A stretch of DNA of 64,000 nucleotides. Origin: Archaeoglobus sp. JdFR-27. GTDB lineage: Archaea > Halobacteriota > Archaeoglobi > Archaeoglobales > Archaeoglobaceae. The notes beneath the pieces were generated by a model, which made no database searches, was not told where the DNA came from, and was given only the letters and a program-made list of their open reading frames with translations. Shown here one piece after another: positions 38,984 to 46,881 of this stretch. The stretch is from the NCBI GenBank assembly GCA_002011235.1, contig MTMO01000034.1, positions 84,533-148,532 of the forward strand, in the 5' to 3' direction. Numbering within the stretch: position 1 is the stretch's first letter; every line of letters begins with the position of its first letter. A program made the translations under genes and the position numbers.

Positions 38984-40015
38984 TTAGATTTCTAACTCAT
39001 CTTTTAATTCCGGATGTTTTTCTATCAATTTTTTAAGAGTTTCTGTCGATTTGCATATTTCCTTCAACGATTCTTTTGCTGCTTCTCTCACATTTGGGTT
39101 GCTGTCTTTTAAGAACGGGATGATGTGTTCAAGCACATCCTCTCCCATTTTTCCGAGAGTTCTCAAAGCATGGAACCTTACCGTCCAATCGTCACTTTTT
39201 GCAACTTTTAGAAGACTCTCAATTGCCTTTTTCGATTTTATTTCTGATATCGTTTCTGAAGCGAAACTTTTTGTATCCTTGTCGCCATGCTCCAAAGCGT
39301 AAATAAGGGGCTCAACTGCAGCGTCTCCAAGTAAAACGAGCTTTGAACCAATTTTTAGCGCAGCTAAATATTTTGCTAAATCCTCTTTAGTCTCAGGCTC
39401 CCATCCGAGTCTTTCAAGAGTTTTTGCTGCCGCCATCCTAACGCCCGAGTCGGGATCCATCAAAGCATTTATAAGTGCATCATTCACCTCTTTAGTGAGT
39501 ACCCTTATCCTGCCAAGGGCCTCCACAGTTCTTTTCCTCAATATCGGATCATTATCCTTCAATACTGTGATAAGATAGGGTAAACTTCTCTTGTCTCCAA
39601 TTCTACCCATTGCTATAATACTAGCTCTCCTAACGAATTTGTCTCCAGACTCAAAGGACTCTATGAGTGATGGTATGGCTTTTTCATCTCCAATCCTGCC
39701 AAGGAGCCATGCGAGAGAGACCTTCTGGAAAACGGATTTGCTATGAATGAAGGATTTGATGAGGATCTCGATCCTATCAACCCTATCCCTACACAGATAT
39801 TCCAAGGATTTTGCAGAATTCCATCTAACATGGCGATCTTCATCTTTGAGGGCTTCTATTAAAGACTCTGTAACTTCTGGCTGATCGAAATCGCCCAAGG
39901 CTTCTGCTGCACTCGCTCTGACTTTTGGGTTCTCATCCTTCAGGAGCTTAATTAAACCCTTTACATCCCCTTTTATCCTGAGTTTTTCGATATCTCGATC
40001 TTTTAAAATCCACAT
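38984..40015 (-). CDS. HEAT-repeat protein (PBS lyase-type repeats)
   Basis: Protein of 343 residues made almost entirely of about ten HEAT/PBS-lyase repeats, such as LIKLLKDENPKVRASAAEALGDFDQPEVTESLIEALKDEDRHVRWNSAKSLEYL and AIPSLIESFESGDKFVRRASIIAMGRIGD. It has no signal peptide or catalytic domain, so it is most likely a protein-binding scaffold. It is transcribed alone, convergent with the symporter gene. Confidence 0.9.
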   Translation of the reverse strand: MWILKDRDIEKLRIKGDVKGLIKLLKDENPKVRASAAEALGDFDQPEVTESLIEALKDEDRHVRWNSAKSLEYLCRDRVDRIEILIKSFIHSKSVFQKVSLAWLLGRIGDEKAIPSLIESFESGDKFVRRASIIAMGRIGDKRSLPYLITVLKDNDPILRKRTVEALGRIRVLTKEVNDALINALMDPDSGVRMAAAKTLERLGWEPETKEDLAKYLAALKIGSKLVLLGDAAVEPLIYALEHGDKDTKSFASETISEIKSKKAIESLLKVAKSDDWTVRFHALRTLGKMGEDVLEHIIPFLKDSNPNVREAAKESLKEICKSTETLKKLIEKHPELKDELEI

Positions 40016-40358
40016 TTCAACCCCTTATCTTGAAACTAAAAATTGGCTGGTTTACTCCAGTCGTTGATGGGTAAAGGTAGAACTTCATGCAATGGCAATA
40101 AGCCTCCAATGGACATAATCATTACATAACTTTTTCATTTTCCATTTATAAAATCTCTGTCCTTTACTCTCACTTTTCTAGTCCATTTACATGATGCCTT
40201 TACAGTATCTGAGATTAATAGAGAGACATAGAGAGAAGTTAGAAAGATAAAAATAAAAGATATTAAAATGATTTTAAAATTGATCAAATAAGATCAAGTA
40301 CACATTGGACTAAATACACACCACAAAATTGAAATTGAAAGTTAGCGATTGAGGTAAC
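40016..40358. other. Intergenic region without a recognisable gene
   Basis: The 343 bp between the divergent HEAT gene and guaA glutaminase gene hold no convincing ORF on either strand. The right half is AT-rich (AAAATAAAAGATATTAAAATGATTTTAAAATTG) and probably carries the guaA promoter. A weak C/D-box-like pair (ATGATGC ... CTGA near 40190-40220) is too poor to call an RNA. Confidence 0.5.
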
Positions 40359-40913
40359 ATGGTGAAAATTTACGTAGTTTATAATTACGGCCAGTACAAC
40401 CATCTCATCCACCGAACCCTCAGAGATCTTGACGTTGAATCGAAGCTTATACCTAACGACACACCTGCGTCAGAACTTAAGGATTTAGATGGGCTTGTAT
40501 TGGGTGGAGGGCCAACAATCGAAAGGGCAGGAAACTCATTTCTTTACTTAGATGAGCTAGACATTCCTATTCTTGGCATATGTCTCGGCCTTCACATAAT
40601 TGCAGAGCATTTTGGAGGAGAAGTGAAAAAAGGAGATGTTGGAGAGTATTCTGAGGTTAGCATCCACCTCTTGAAGGATGATGAGTTATTTGATGGAATT
40701 CCAGAAGTTTTTAATGTCTGGGCTAGCCATGCTGACGAGGTTAAAAGAATTCCAGAGGGGTTCGTCCACCTCGCCAAATCAGAGGTATGTGAATACGAAG
40801 CGATAAAACATCCCCAAAGGCCTGTTTATGGGGTTCAATGGCATCCTGAGGTTTACCACTCTGAATACGGGGAGGAGATTTATAAAAACTTTATAGAAAT
40901 CTGTAAAAGATAA
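40359..40913 (+). CDS. guaA: GMP synthase, glutamine amidotransferase subunit
   Basis: Supplies ammonia for XMP to GMP. In archaea this class I amidotransferase is a separate protein, here 184 residues. The nucleophile is in ILGICLGLH (about residue 75), with VYGVQWHPEVYHSEYG carrying the His-Glu pair. The ATP-pyrophosphatase subunit (guaAB) is not in the window. Confidence 0.95.
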   Translation: MVKIYVVYNYGQYNHLIHRTLRDLDVESKLIPNDTPASELKDLDGLVLGGGPTIERAGNSFLYLDELDIPILGICLGLHIIAEHFGGEVKKGDVGEYSEVSIHLLKDDELFDGIPEVFNVWASHADEVKRIPEGFVHLAKSEVCEYEAIKHPQRPVYGVQWHPEVYHSEYGEEIYKNFIEICKR

Positions 40914-40934
40914 TCGTTAAAAGATAATTTCAGC

Positions 40935-41504
40935 TTACTTTTGCCTGGTTACCTCATCTATCCTTTCCCCAACTTCTGCAATCCAGTCTATCTTTCCAGG
41001 GATGAAATTTTCCAGCTTTTTGCCCCTTTTAACAACCTCGATGATCTCGATAACTATCTCCGAGACTTCTTTTATGGTTTTGTTAGATGTATCAATCTCG
41101 TAAACATTATTTGAAGATTCTAAAGCCTCCACCAGGATTACGTCAAGAAGTTCGGCTTCTACATTCTCAAGAACCTTTTCCTCACTCCAATTTTTTGTTG
41201 AAAGCCTCTCTTTTAGCTTTAGCGGATTGCATCTTAGGACGATGATGACATCGGAAGGAATTCGGTGAGCGAGATGCCCTTCGATAATGGTAACCTCGTC
41301 TTTGTAGGTTTCTCGGAGTTGGGAGATTTTTTCTGAGAGGCATTCTACATCAACAACAAGAACACCGTTTTCAATTTCCTCATCAAGAATGCAATCCATT
41401 TCTTTTGCCAGATCTGAGACACCTCTAACTTTGTAAAAACTTGAAAGATGCTTTGCCACACTTGTTTTACCCGTTCCGGGAGTGCCAGTTAAAGCGACGA
41501 TCAT
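40935..41504 (-). CDS. Adenylate kinase AK6/Fap7 family
   Basis: P-loop protein of 189 residues. Walker A GTPGTGKTSVAKHLS is at residues 7-21. VVDVECL, IIEGHLAHRIPSDVIIVLRCNPLKLKERLSTKNWSEEKVLENVEAELLDVILVEAL matches the AK6/Fap7 family, which helps late small-subunit ribosome maturation and has adenylate kinase activity. It follows hisC by 18 bp, so the two are co-transcribed. The C-terminal ~35 residues (KLENFIPGKIDWIAEVG) are archaea-specific. Confidence 0.92.
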   Translation of the reverse strand: MIVALTGTPGTGKTSVAKHLSSFYKVRGVSDLAKEMDCILDEEIENGVLVVDVECLSEKISQLRETYKDEVTIIEGHLAHRIPSDVIIVLRCNPLKLKERLSTKNWSEEKVLENVEAELLDVILVEALESSNNVYEIDTSNKTIKEVSEIVIEIIEVVKRGKKLENFIPGKIDWIAEVGERIDEVTRQK

Positions 41505-41522
41505 AGTTTCACCTGATTTCTG

Positions 41523-42581
41523 CTAACCAAGGACTTCCTTGGCCTTCTCGAGAAAATATTCGTTGTCTTCCGTTCTCCCGATCGAAACCCTGACGTCTCC
41601 CTTCCTGCAACCATCGAAGGATGAACAATCCCTAACTATCACGCCTCTTTTCATCATCTCATCGCAAAATGATGGATTTACCCTCATGAAGAGAAAGTTA
41701 GCTTGTGAGGGGTAAACTTCAACTCCTAAGCTTAAAAGTTCGTTAAACAACCTTTCCCTATCTTTTTTTATTCTTTCAACAGCCGATTTCATGTAATCAA
41801 GATCATCCAAAGCTGCACAGGCCGCTTTTATCGCTGCAGTTGAAACGGGGAAAGGTGTTGTAACTTTGATATACTCCTTTTTAACCCATTCCGGCATTAT
41901 TGCGTATCCTATTCGTAGATTGGCGAGACCAAAAGCCTTTGAAAAGGTTCGTGCAAGGATGACATTCTCGTATTCTGTAAATTCCAAAAGATCTGAGGAA
42001 GCAAATTCAACGTAGGCTTCGTCAATGAAAACCATTCCTTGACTCTCCTCAACTATCCTTTTAACAGTTTCGGGGTTTTCAAGATTTCCTGTTGGGTTGT
42101 TTGGAGAACAGATTAGTGTAATTTTTGATTTTGGTATGTTTGATACCTTGATCTGGAAATCCTTATCTCTCTTCAGCTTTTCAATCCTCGCACCATGGAT
42201 TGTGGCAAGTGTTGTGTAGTAAGGGAATGTGGGAGGAGAAAGGGAGACTGTGTCTCCTTTTTCAAGGAAAATGTTGAAAGTTCCCTCAAGAATTCCATCA
42301 ATTCCAGAACCGATTACAATCCTGCTTTTTTCTATCCCTATATATTCTGAAATTCTTTCAATCAGCTCTTCTGACTGGGAAGGGGGATATAGATGTAAGT
42401 CTTTGAAATTTCTGAAGGCCTCAATTGCTTTCGGGCTTGCACCGTAGAGGTTTTCATTGGACGCAAGCTTTACAACTCTATCGAGCCCGAACTTTTCTTT
42501 AACGTATTCAATGCTTTTTCCTGGAACGTACTCTTTAATTTCTGTAAGAGATCTCCTTACAGCTGGCCTCTTGCCTTCCAT
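41523..42581 (-). CDS. hisC: Histidinol-phosphate aminotransferase
   Basis: PLP enzyme of histidine synthesis, 352 residues. The N-terminal block VRRSLTEIKEYVPGKSIEYVKEKFGLDRVVKLASNENLYGASPKAIEAF is typical of HisC. LICSPNNPTGNLENPETVKRI, FIDEAYVEF, and the PLP lysine in ARTFSKAFGLANLRIGYAI are all intact. It lies after mobA, moaA and a 54-residue protein on the minus strand. Its partner hisHF is at 20.7-22.4 kb, so the pathway is scattered. Confidence 0.95.
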   Translation of the reverse strand: MEGKRPAVRRSLTEIKEYVPGKSIEYVKEKFGLDRVVKLASNENLYGASPKAIEAFRNFKDLHLYPPSQSEELIERISEYIGIEKSRIVIGSGIDGILEGTFNIFLEKGDTVSLSPPTFPYYTTLATIHGARIEKLKRDKDFQIKVSNIPKSKITLICSPNNPTGNLENPETVKRIVEESQGMVFIDEAYVEFASSDLLEFTEYENVILARTFSKAFGLANLRIGYAIMPEWVKKEYIKVTTPFPVSTAAIKAACAALDDLDYMKSAVERIKKDRERLFNELLSLGVEVYPSQANFLFMRVNPSFCDEMMKRGVIVRDCSSFDGCRKGDVRVSIGRTEDNEYFLEKAKEVLG

Positions 42582-42594
42582 ACTTCCATCTCAA

Positions 42595-42759
42595 TTATCT
42601 ATCGAGAACCAACTCCGCATGATTCCAGTTCTCATCCACACCCTTAAGAGTTGAAATCATCCCTTTGATAACAGCTCCGAAAACCTTTTGGACGTAAGGA
42701 TTCAACGGAACTTCCTTTCCATCTATCAAAAGCTTTACATCAATTTCCACTTCTTTCAA
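42595..42759 (-). CDS. Conserved small protein (54 aa)
   Basis: The SD GGGGTGAT at 42763-42770 directs translation to TTG 42759, giving MKEVEIDVKLLIDGKEVPLNPYVQKVFGAVIKGMISTLKGVDENWNHAELVLDR. The longer ORF in the track reads through the moaA repeat and is unlikely. Proteins with DGKEVPLNPFVQ-like text are found as small conserved archaeal proteins; no function is known to me. It overlaps the end of moaA by 20 bp and precedes hisC by 13 bp. Confidence 0.75.
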   Translation of the reverse strand: MKEVEIDVKLLIDGKEVPLNPYVQKVFGAVIKGMISTLKGVDENWNHAELVLDR

Positions 42760-43750
42760 GTAAATCACCCCTAACTGTACCCCTAATTGTACCACTAACT
42801 GTACTGTTAACCGCACCATTAACCGCACAATTCTTTATTCTGCTTTCCACTTCAATTTTCTCGCGGAAATATGGCTTTCTAAGGTTCACGGCCTCAAGTA
42901 TTCTTTGCCTTAACTCCTCTCCCTCCAGTCCTCTAACGTCAACAAGATTGTCATTTCTAAGTAGACACGGCTTAACCTTTCCGTCACAGGTAACCCTAAT
43001 TCTATTGCAATTGTAGCAGAATTCTGTGTTGTCCGTAGGTCTAACGAACTCGATTGCTCCCTCATCAATCAAGTACTGTTTCCTCTTCTGCATTTTCCTT
43101 ACTCTAACATCTTTGGCAATCGCTGAAATTCTGTTCTCAATAATACCGATGTCAAACCAGTAACTCTCGAGACCTGGGAGCTTTAAAAGCTCAATTAACT
43201 GCAGAATCACATTCAAACCATCTTTGTTGTATTTGGATATAAAATGAATCATGTCATTCACTTCATTCTCGTTTATTCCCTTCATCACAACCATATTGAG
43301 TTTCACTGGAGTAAGCTCTGCTTCCACAGCAGCCTCCAAACCCCTCAAAACATCTTCGAGTTTGCCTCGACTGAGATCTCTGTATTTTTCTGGATTAAGT
43401 GAGTCGAGACTTACATTAACCCTATTCAAGCCGCTCTTCTTTAGGTCCATTGCGTATTTTTCGAGGAGAATGCCATTGGTTGTCATCGAGATCTCATCAA
43501 ATTCTGGCATTTCAGCAATTATTTCCACAATATCCTGTCTGACTAAGGGTTCTCCCCCCGTTATCTTGACTTTCTTTATCCCCAAATCCTTAAACACCTG
43601 GGCTATTTTGGATATCTCATCAGGCGTAAGCTCGTCGCACTTCTTGCTGAGAAAACCCTCCTTGTGACAGTAAAAACATCTCAAATTACATCTATCGGTT
43701 ACAGAGATCCTCAAATTTGTTATTTTCCGGTTGAATCTATCGATCAGCAT
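42740..43750 (-). CDS. moaA: GTP 3',8-cyclase MoaA
   Basis: Radical SAM enzyme for the first step of molybdopterin synthesis, 336 residues. The N-terminal cluster is CNLRCFYCHKEG, with KITGGEPLVRQDIVEII and TTNGILL; the C-terminal cluster is FCYNCNRIRVTCDGKVKPCLLRNDNLVDVRG. The end is unusual: RIKNCAVNGAVNSTVSGTIRGTVRGDLLERSGN is made by a 12-bp tandem repeat and overlaps the next gene. It lies 10 bp downstream of mobA, so the two molybdenum/tungsten cofactor genes are one operon. Confidence 0.95.
   Translation of the reverse strand: MLIDRFNRKITNLRISVTDRCNLRCFYCHKEGFLSKKCDELTPDEISKIAQVFKDLGIKKVKITGGEPLVRQDIVEIIAEMPEFDEISMTTNGILLEKYAMDLKKSGLNRVNVSLDSLNPEKYRDLSRGKLEDVLRGLEAAVEAELTPVKLNMVVMKGINENEVNDMIHFISKYNKDGLNVILQLIELLKLPGLESYWFDIGIIENRISAIAKDVRVRKMQKRKQYLIDEGAIEFVRPTDNTEFCYNCNRIRVTCDGKVKPCLLRNDNLVDVRGLEGEELRQRILEAVNLRKPYFREKIEVESRIKNCAVNGAVNSTVSGTIRGTVRGDLLERSGN
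42767..42826 (-). repeat. Five 12-bp tandem repeats at the 3' end of moaA
   Basis: On the plus strand the units read ACCCCTAACTGT, ACCCCTAATTGT, ACCACTAACTGT, ACTGTTAACCGC, ACCATTAACCGC. The period keeps the moaA frame and yields the four-residue pattern AVNG/AVNS/TVSG/TIRG/TVRG. The last units also create the SD of the downstream small gene. Confidence 0.8.
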
Positions 43751-43760
43751 GTAATAACCT

Positions 43761-44372
43761 CTAAAACTTCTCTTTTTTTATTCTTCTTTCTGCAATAATC
43801 TTTTCTGCCCTTTCAAGATCTTCGGGTGTGTTTACGTTCATGAAAGTTAGAAGCTCCTTATCATACTTTCTCAATTTTTCCACCGGATAATACTTCACTC
43901 CATCAAGATCTTCAATGGCTTTTATAACTCTTTTCTCTCTCAGCCTATAACATCTTTCTATCCCCGGTTTAACCTTTGTGGAATAAACTGCGAGGGTTGG
44001 CTCCAATCTTCCATCCTTCCATGCAGGTAGGACTGCACTTGCGTTTTTGCATTCCTCATAAAGTAACTGGCAAATCTCACGGTTCAAAAAAGGCATGTCT
44101 GAACTAACAACAAGTACGTTTCGGTTGAAATGAGAAAGGGCTGCGTGAATGCCACCTAAAGGCCCGATACCTTTTAAGGTATCCGTTATAGTTTTTGTAT
44201 AGTCAGAATACAGTTTGGATTGATTCTCATCTCTGCAAACGATCACGTTCTCAAAATCTTTTAACGATTCAAGGATGTATTCGATTATTCTTTTCTTTCC
44301 CACTTTTAAGAGTCCTTTTTCGACCCCTCCAAACCTTCTCCCTCTGCCTCCTGCAAGTATGGCGGCGAACAC
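43761..44372 (-). CDS. mobA: Molybdenum cofactor guanylyltransferase MobA
   Basis: Adds GMP to molybdopterin, 203 residues. The nucleotidyltransferase loop AAILAGGRGRRFGGVEKGLLKVGKK is at residues 3-27. IGPLGGIHAAL, VVSSDMPFLN (metal-binding Asp) and LPAWKDGRLEPTLAVYS are present. It is the first gene of the mobA-moaA operon and is divergent from mfnA, with only 12 bp between the two starts. Confidence 0.94.
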   Translation of the reverse strand: MFAAILAGGRGRRFGGVEKGLLKVGKKRIIEYILESLKDFENVIVCRDENQSKLYSDYTKTITDTLKGIGPLGGIHAALSHFNRNVLVVSSDMPFLNREICQLLYEECKNASAVLPAWKDGRLEPTLAVYSTKVKPGIERCYRLREKRVIKAIEDLDGVKYYPVEKLRKYDKELLTFMNVNTPEDLERAEKIIAERRIKKEKF

Positions 44373-44384
44373 AGAGAGGCTAGG

Positions 44385-45593
44385 ATGGATATCTATTTAA
44401 GACCATTGCTTTCCCGTAAAGTGAAAAACTATGGAGATGATAGCTTGGGTTTGCCTAACAGCGAAAGGGTTGCTGAGGTCGAGAAAAAGCTGACGTCCTT
44501 TAGAAAAAAGGATATCCCTTATTCACGGGTTTTGAGTTCAATGTGCACAACTCCGCATCCATTAGCGTTGAAAGCACATGAGCTTTTCATAGAAACGAAT
44601 CTCGGAGATCCTGGCATATTTCAAGGTACAAGGGAGCTCGAGAGATTGCTGTTGAAAATTTTGGGAGAGATACTTCATAATCCCAGCGTGGCAGGATACA
44701 TTTCTTCAGGTGGAACTGAAGCAAACATCCAGGGGATAAGGGCAGCACGAAATCTCATGCGAAATAAAATAAAAAACCCGAGGGAACCCAATATAGTCAT
44801 ACCAAAATCAGCTCACTTCTCTTTTGAAAAAATCGGAGATATACTTGGTGTAGAGGTGAGAAGAGCATCGCTGGACGATGATTACAGGGTTAGTGTGGTA
44901 GAGGTCGAATCACTCATCGATTTGAATACCGTTGCCCTGGTTGGAATAGCCGGCACAACAGAACTCGGCCAGATAGACCCGCTTGTGGAGCTCTCGGAGC
45001 TTGCCCTTGAGAAGGGAATAGAGATGCATGTTGATGCTGCCTTCGGAGGACTTGTAATTCCTTTCATGGATAATCCGTATCCATTTGATTTTCAGCTCGA
45101 AGGCGTATCTTCAATTACGATCGATCCTCACAAGATGGGTATGGCGACGATTCCTTCAGGAGGCGTCCTTTTCAGAGATGAGAGATACTTGCGTGCCCTC
45201 GAGGTTGAAACACCCTATCTCACAACAAAAACCCAGTATACTCTAACGGGAACTCGACCTGGTACTGGAGTTGCTTCAGCTTTCGCCGTACTCTATTCTC
45301 TTGGCTTTGAAGGCATGAAAGAAATCGTCAGCGAGTGTATAAAAAATACGAAACTACTAGTTGAAGAAATGCGGTTGCTAGGTTTTGAACCCGTGATCGA
45401 GCCGGTTATGAACGTTGTCAGCTTCAAGGCTGAAAAGGCAGAGAGGATAAAAGAGGAGTTGATGAAGAAGAGGTGGGTAATTTCAACAATAAGAGATCCA
45501 GCGGCAATAAGATTTGTTATCATGCCCCATGTGACTGAAACTGTTGTTGCGAATTTCATTGAGGAATTCAAAAAAGTTTTAAAGAACGTGTAA
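44385..45593 (+). CDS. mfnA: MfnA-type PLP decarboxylase (L-tyrosine/L-aspartate decarboxylase)
   Basis: Group II PLP decarboxylase of 402 residues. SMCTTPHPLALKAHELFIETNLGDPGIFQGTRELE and GYISSGGTEANIQGIRAARN are diagnostic of MfnA. VDAAFGGLVIPF carries the PLP-ring Asp, and SSITIDPHKMGMATIPSGG the PLP lysine. In methanogens and Archaeoglobales the enzyme gives tyramine for methanofuran; some homologues decarboxylate aspartate for coenzyme A. Which reaction applies here is not decided by sequence alone. The N-terminal 25 residues are less conserved. Confidence 0.92.
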   Translation: MDIYLRPLLSRKVKNYGDDSLGLPNSERVAEVEKKLTSFRKKDIPYSRVLSSMCTTPHPLALKAHELFIETNLGDPGIFQGTRELERLLLKILGEILHNPSVAGYISSGGTEANIQGIRAARNLMRNKIKNPREPNIVIPKSAHFSFEKIGDILGVEVRRASLDDDYRVSVVEVESLIDLNTVALVGIAGTTELGQIDPLVELSELALEKGIEMHVDAAFGGLVIPFMDNPYPFDFQLEGVSSITIDPHKMGMATIPSGGVLFRDERYLRALEVETPYLTTKTQYTLTGTRPGTGVASAFAVLYSLGFEGMKEIVSECIKNTKLLVEEMRLLGFEPVIEPVMNVVSFKAEKAERIKEELMKKRWVISTIRDPAAIRFVIMPHVTETVVANFIEEFKKVLKNV

Positions 45594-45812
45594 TTTCAAT
45601 AATAAAAATTCCTCGGGTACATGATATCGATACTGTCTTCTATATTTCCGAAAATAGGGCAAAGAGAGTATATACAATTGCTGGAAACAGTTTCCACATG
45701 AGAATGGTCATGCAAGAGTTATGTATCAATTCTGCTAAATTATTTGGAAACGGGGAATAATAAATATAAAATAAGGAATACTTGGTATTAATGTGCCAGA
45801 AAAGAACCTCCA
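45594..45812. other. Gap with an unexplained open stretch (IPRVHDIDTVFYISENRAKRV...)
   Basis: After mfnA, one plus-strand frame stays open to two stops near 45763 and reads IPRVHDIDTVFYISENRAKRVYTIAGNSFHMRMVMQELCINSAKLFGNGE. It has no start codon because it opens inside mfnA. It may be a gene fragment or chance. AT-rich sequence follows. Confidence 0.3.
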
Positions 45813-46277
45813 TTACCTTTTTCGGTTTTTTATGATATCGGCTATTTTTGCCTCTTTTAAGAGTTCTTTGGGAGATATTTTGAGTAGATGATTCTCATCT
45901 CCTCCACCACCGTACACTATATCTTGATCCATTACACTTTTGTCAACAAAAACCATACAGCCGTTACCGAATGCGGCAACACCCCCTATTGAGAACCCGG
46001 TAAGGCTTAAAACTTCATCTTTATTTGCTATTTTGAGTTTTCTGCCGTATATGCTTTCAAGCTTTTCTTTATCAACTCTCGACTCTCCATCAACTATACC
46101 AATCACACCCTCACCCTTATCACTAATAAAGACAATTGACTTGAAAATTTGCTTTTTACTGCAATTCAGTCTTCTTGCAGCCCTCTCCACTGTTTGAACT
46201 TCTGGAACTTCTATAATTTCTCCGTTAATTTCATTTTCGTTTAAATATCTTTCAAGCCATTTATGATCTTTTTTCAT
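45813..46277 (-). CDS. YbaK/ProX aminoacyl-tRNA deacylase family protein
   Basis: Editing-domain protein of 154 residues that hydrolyses mischarged aminoacyl-tRNA in the best-known relatives. Conserved blocks: TVERAARRLNCSKKQIFKSIVFISDKGEGVIGIVDGESRVDKEKL with the K in QIFKSIVF, and GFSIGGVAAFGNGCMVFVDKSVMDQDIVYGGGGDENHLLKIS. It is monocistronic, convergent with mfnA. Substrate (Cys- or Ala-tRNA-Pro) cannot be told. Confidence 0.9.
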   Translation of the reverse strand: MKKDHKWLERYLNENEINGEIIEVPEVQTVERAARRLNCSKKQIFKSIVFISDKGEGVIGIVDGESRVDKEKLESIYGRKLKIANKDEVLSLTGFSIGGVAAFGNGCMVFVDKSVMDQDIVYGGGGDENHLLKISPKELLKEAKIADIIKNRKR

Positions 46278-46396
46278 AGTTTAATTTCGATTTGTCATGT
46301 TTTGAATTTTTTCTCATTTTTAATTTGGTACCATATCATCTCTTTCTTTTTTAATCTTTCTTTTTATTATGTCTCAAAAAATCTTAAGAATCGTTA

Positions 46397-46408
46397 AACT
46401 TTAATAGC
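46397..46408 (+). promoter_or_regulatory. TATA element of the tRNA-Val gene
   Basis: AACTTTAATAGC lies about 25-30 bp upstream of the first tRNA base, the normal archaeal promoter spacing. Confidence 0.6.
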
Positions 46409-46430
46409 TGATATGCTGATAGCATTAGGA

Positions 46431-46503
46431 GGGCTCGTGGTCTAGCGGTTATGACGTCGCCCTTACAAGGCGGAGATCGCCGGTTCAAATCCGGCCGAGC
46501 CCA
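46431..46503 (+). tRNA. tRNA-Val (anticodon TAC)
   Basis: Complete cloverleaf of 73 bases. The acceptor is GGGCTCG/CGAGCCC with discriminator A. D-arm GTC...GAC, anticodon stem TCGCC/GGCGG with loop CTTACAA, variable AGATC, and T-arm GCCGG TTCAAAT CCGGC. The anticodon TAC reads valine GUA/GUG-type codons. No intron is seen and CCA is not encoded. A T run follows and probably terminates the transcript. Confidence 0.97.
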
Positions 46504-46881
46504 TTTTTCCAAGTTAAAATCCTTTTCAAGATCTTTTCATGAGATAGACTCAATCAACCTTTCAAACTCTTTTTCAGTCCACTCCTGTTTGTTCTTATCA
46601 AACACTAAGAAGTTTGAAAAAATTGATAAAAATATATGACCTTCTCAAATTCCTCAACAATTCTGCCCCGGGTGAGCATACCAGATTTCAAAACCCAACC
46701 TTGTAATCTTCTCTTCCTCCAATTTTAGTTTCATAATGGGATCATTCTTTTGGAAGAGCTGACTTCTGACTCTTTTGAAACCATCATCACCCTTTCCTCA
46801 GTGGAATGCTTTAAATCTTTCTATAAATTTCCATCATGAGAGATGGACAAAGATTATAAACTTCAAATTTAATTGCAATAC
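46504..46881. other. Intergenic region with possible degraded minus-strand coding remnants
   Basis: No intact gene. Minus-strand text in broken frames looks coding: GDDGFKRVRSQLFQKNDPIMKLKLEEEKITRLGFEIWYAHPGQNC and further on SVFDKNKQEWTEKEFERLIESIS, both ending in stops. They could be parts of one decayed gene. The right end (GATTATAAAC at 46851-46860) is a TATA about 26 bp before GTG 46882 and probably drives the UDP-GlcNAc operon. Confidence 0.4.

Noticed and set aside
42595-42828. 77-residue version of the small protein downstream of moaA
   Set aside because: The extra N-terminus (MRLMVRLTVQLVVQLGVQLGV) is the moaA tandem repeat read in another frame; the SD and TTG 42759 support the 54-residue form.
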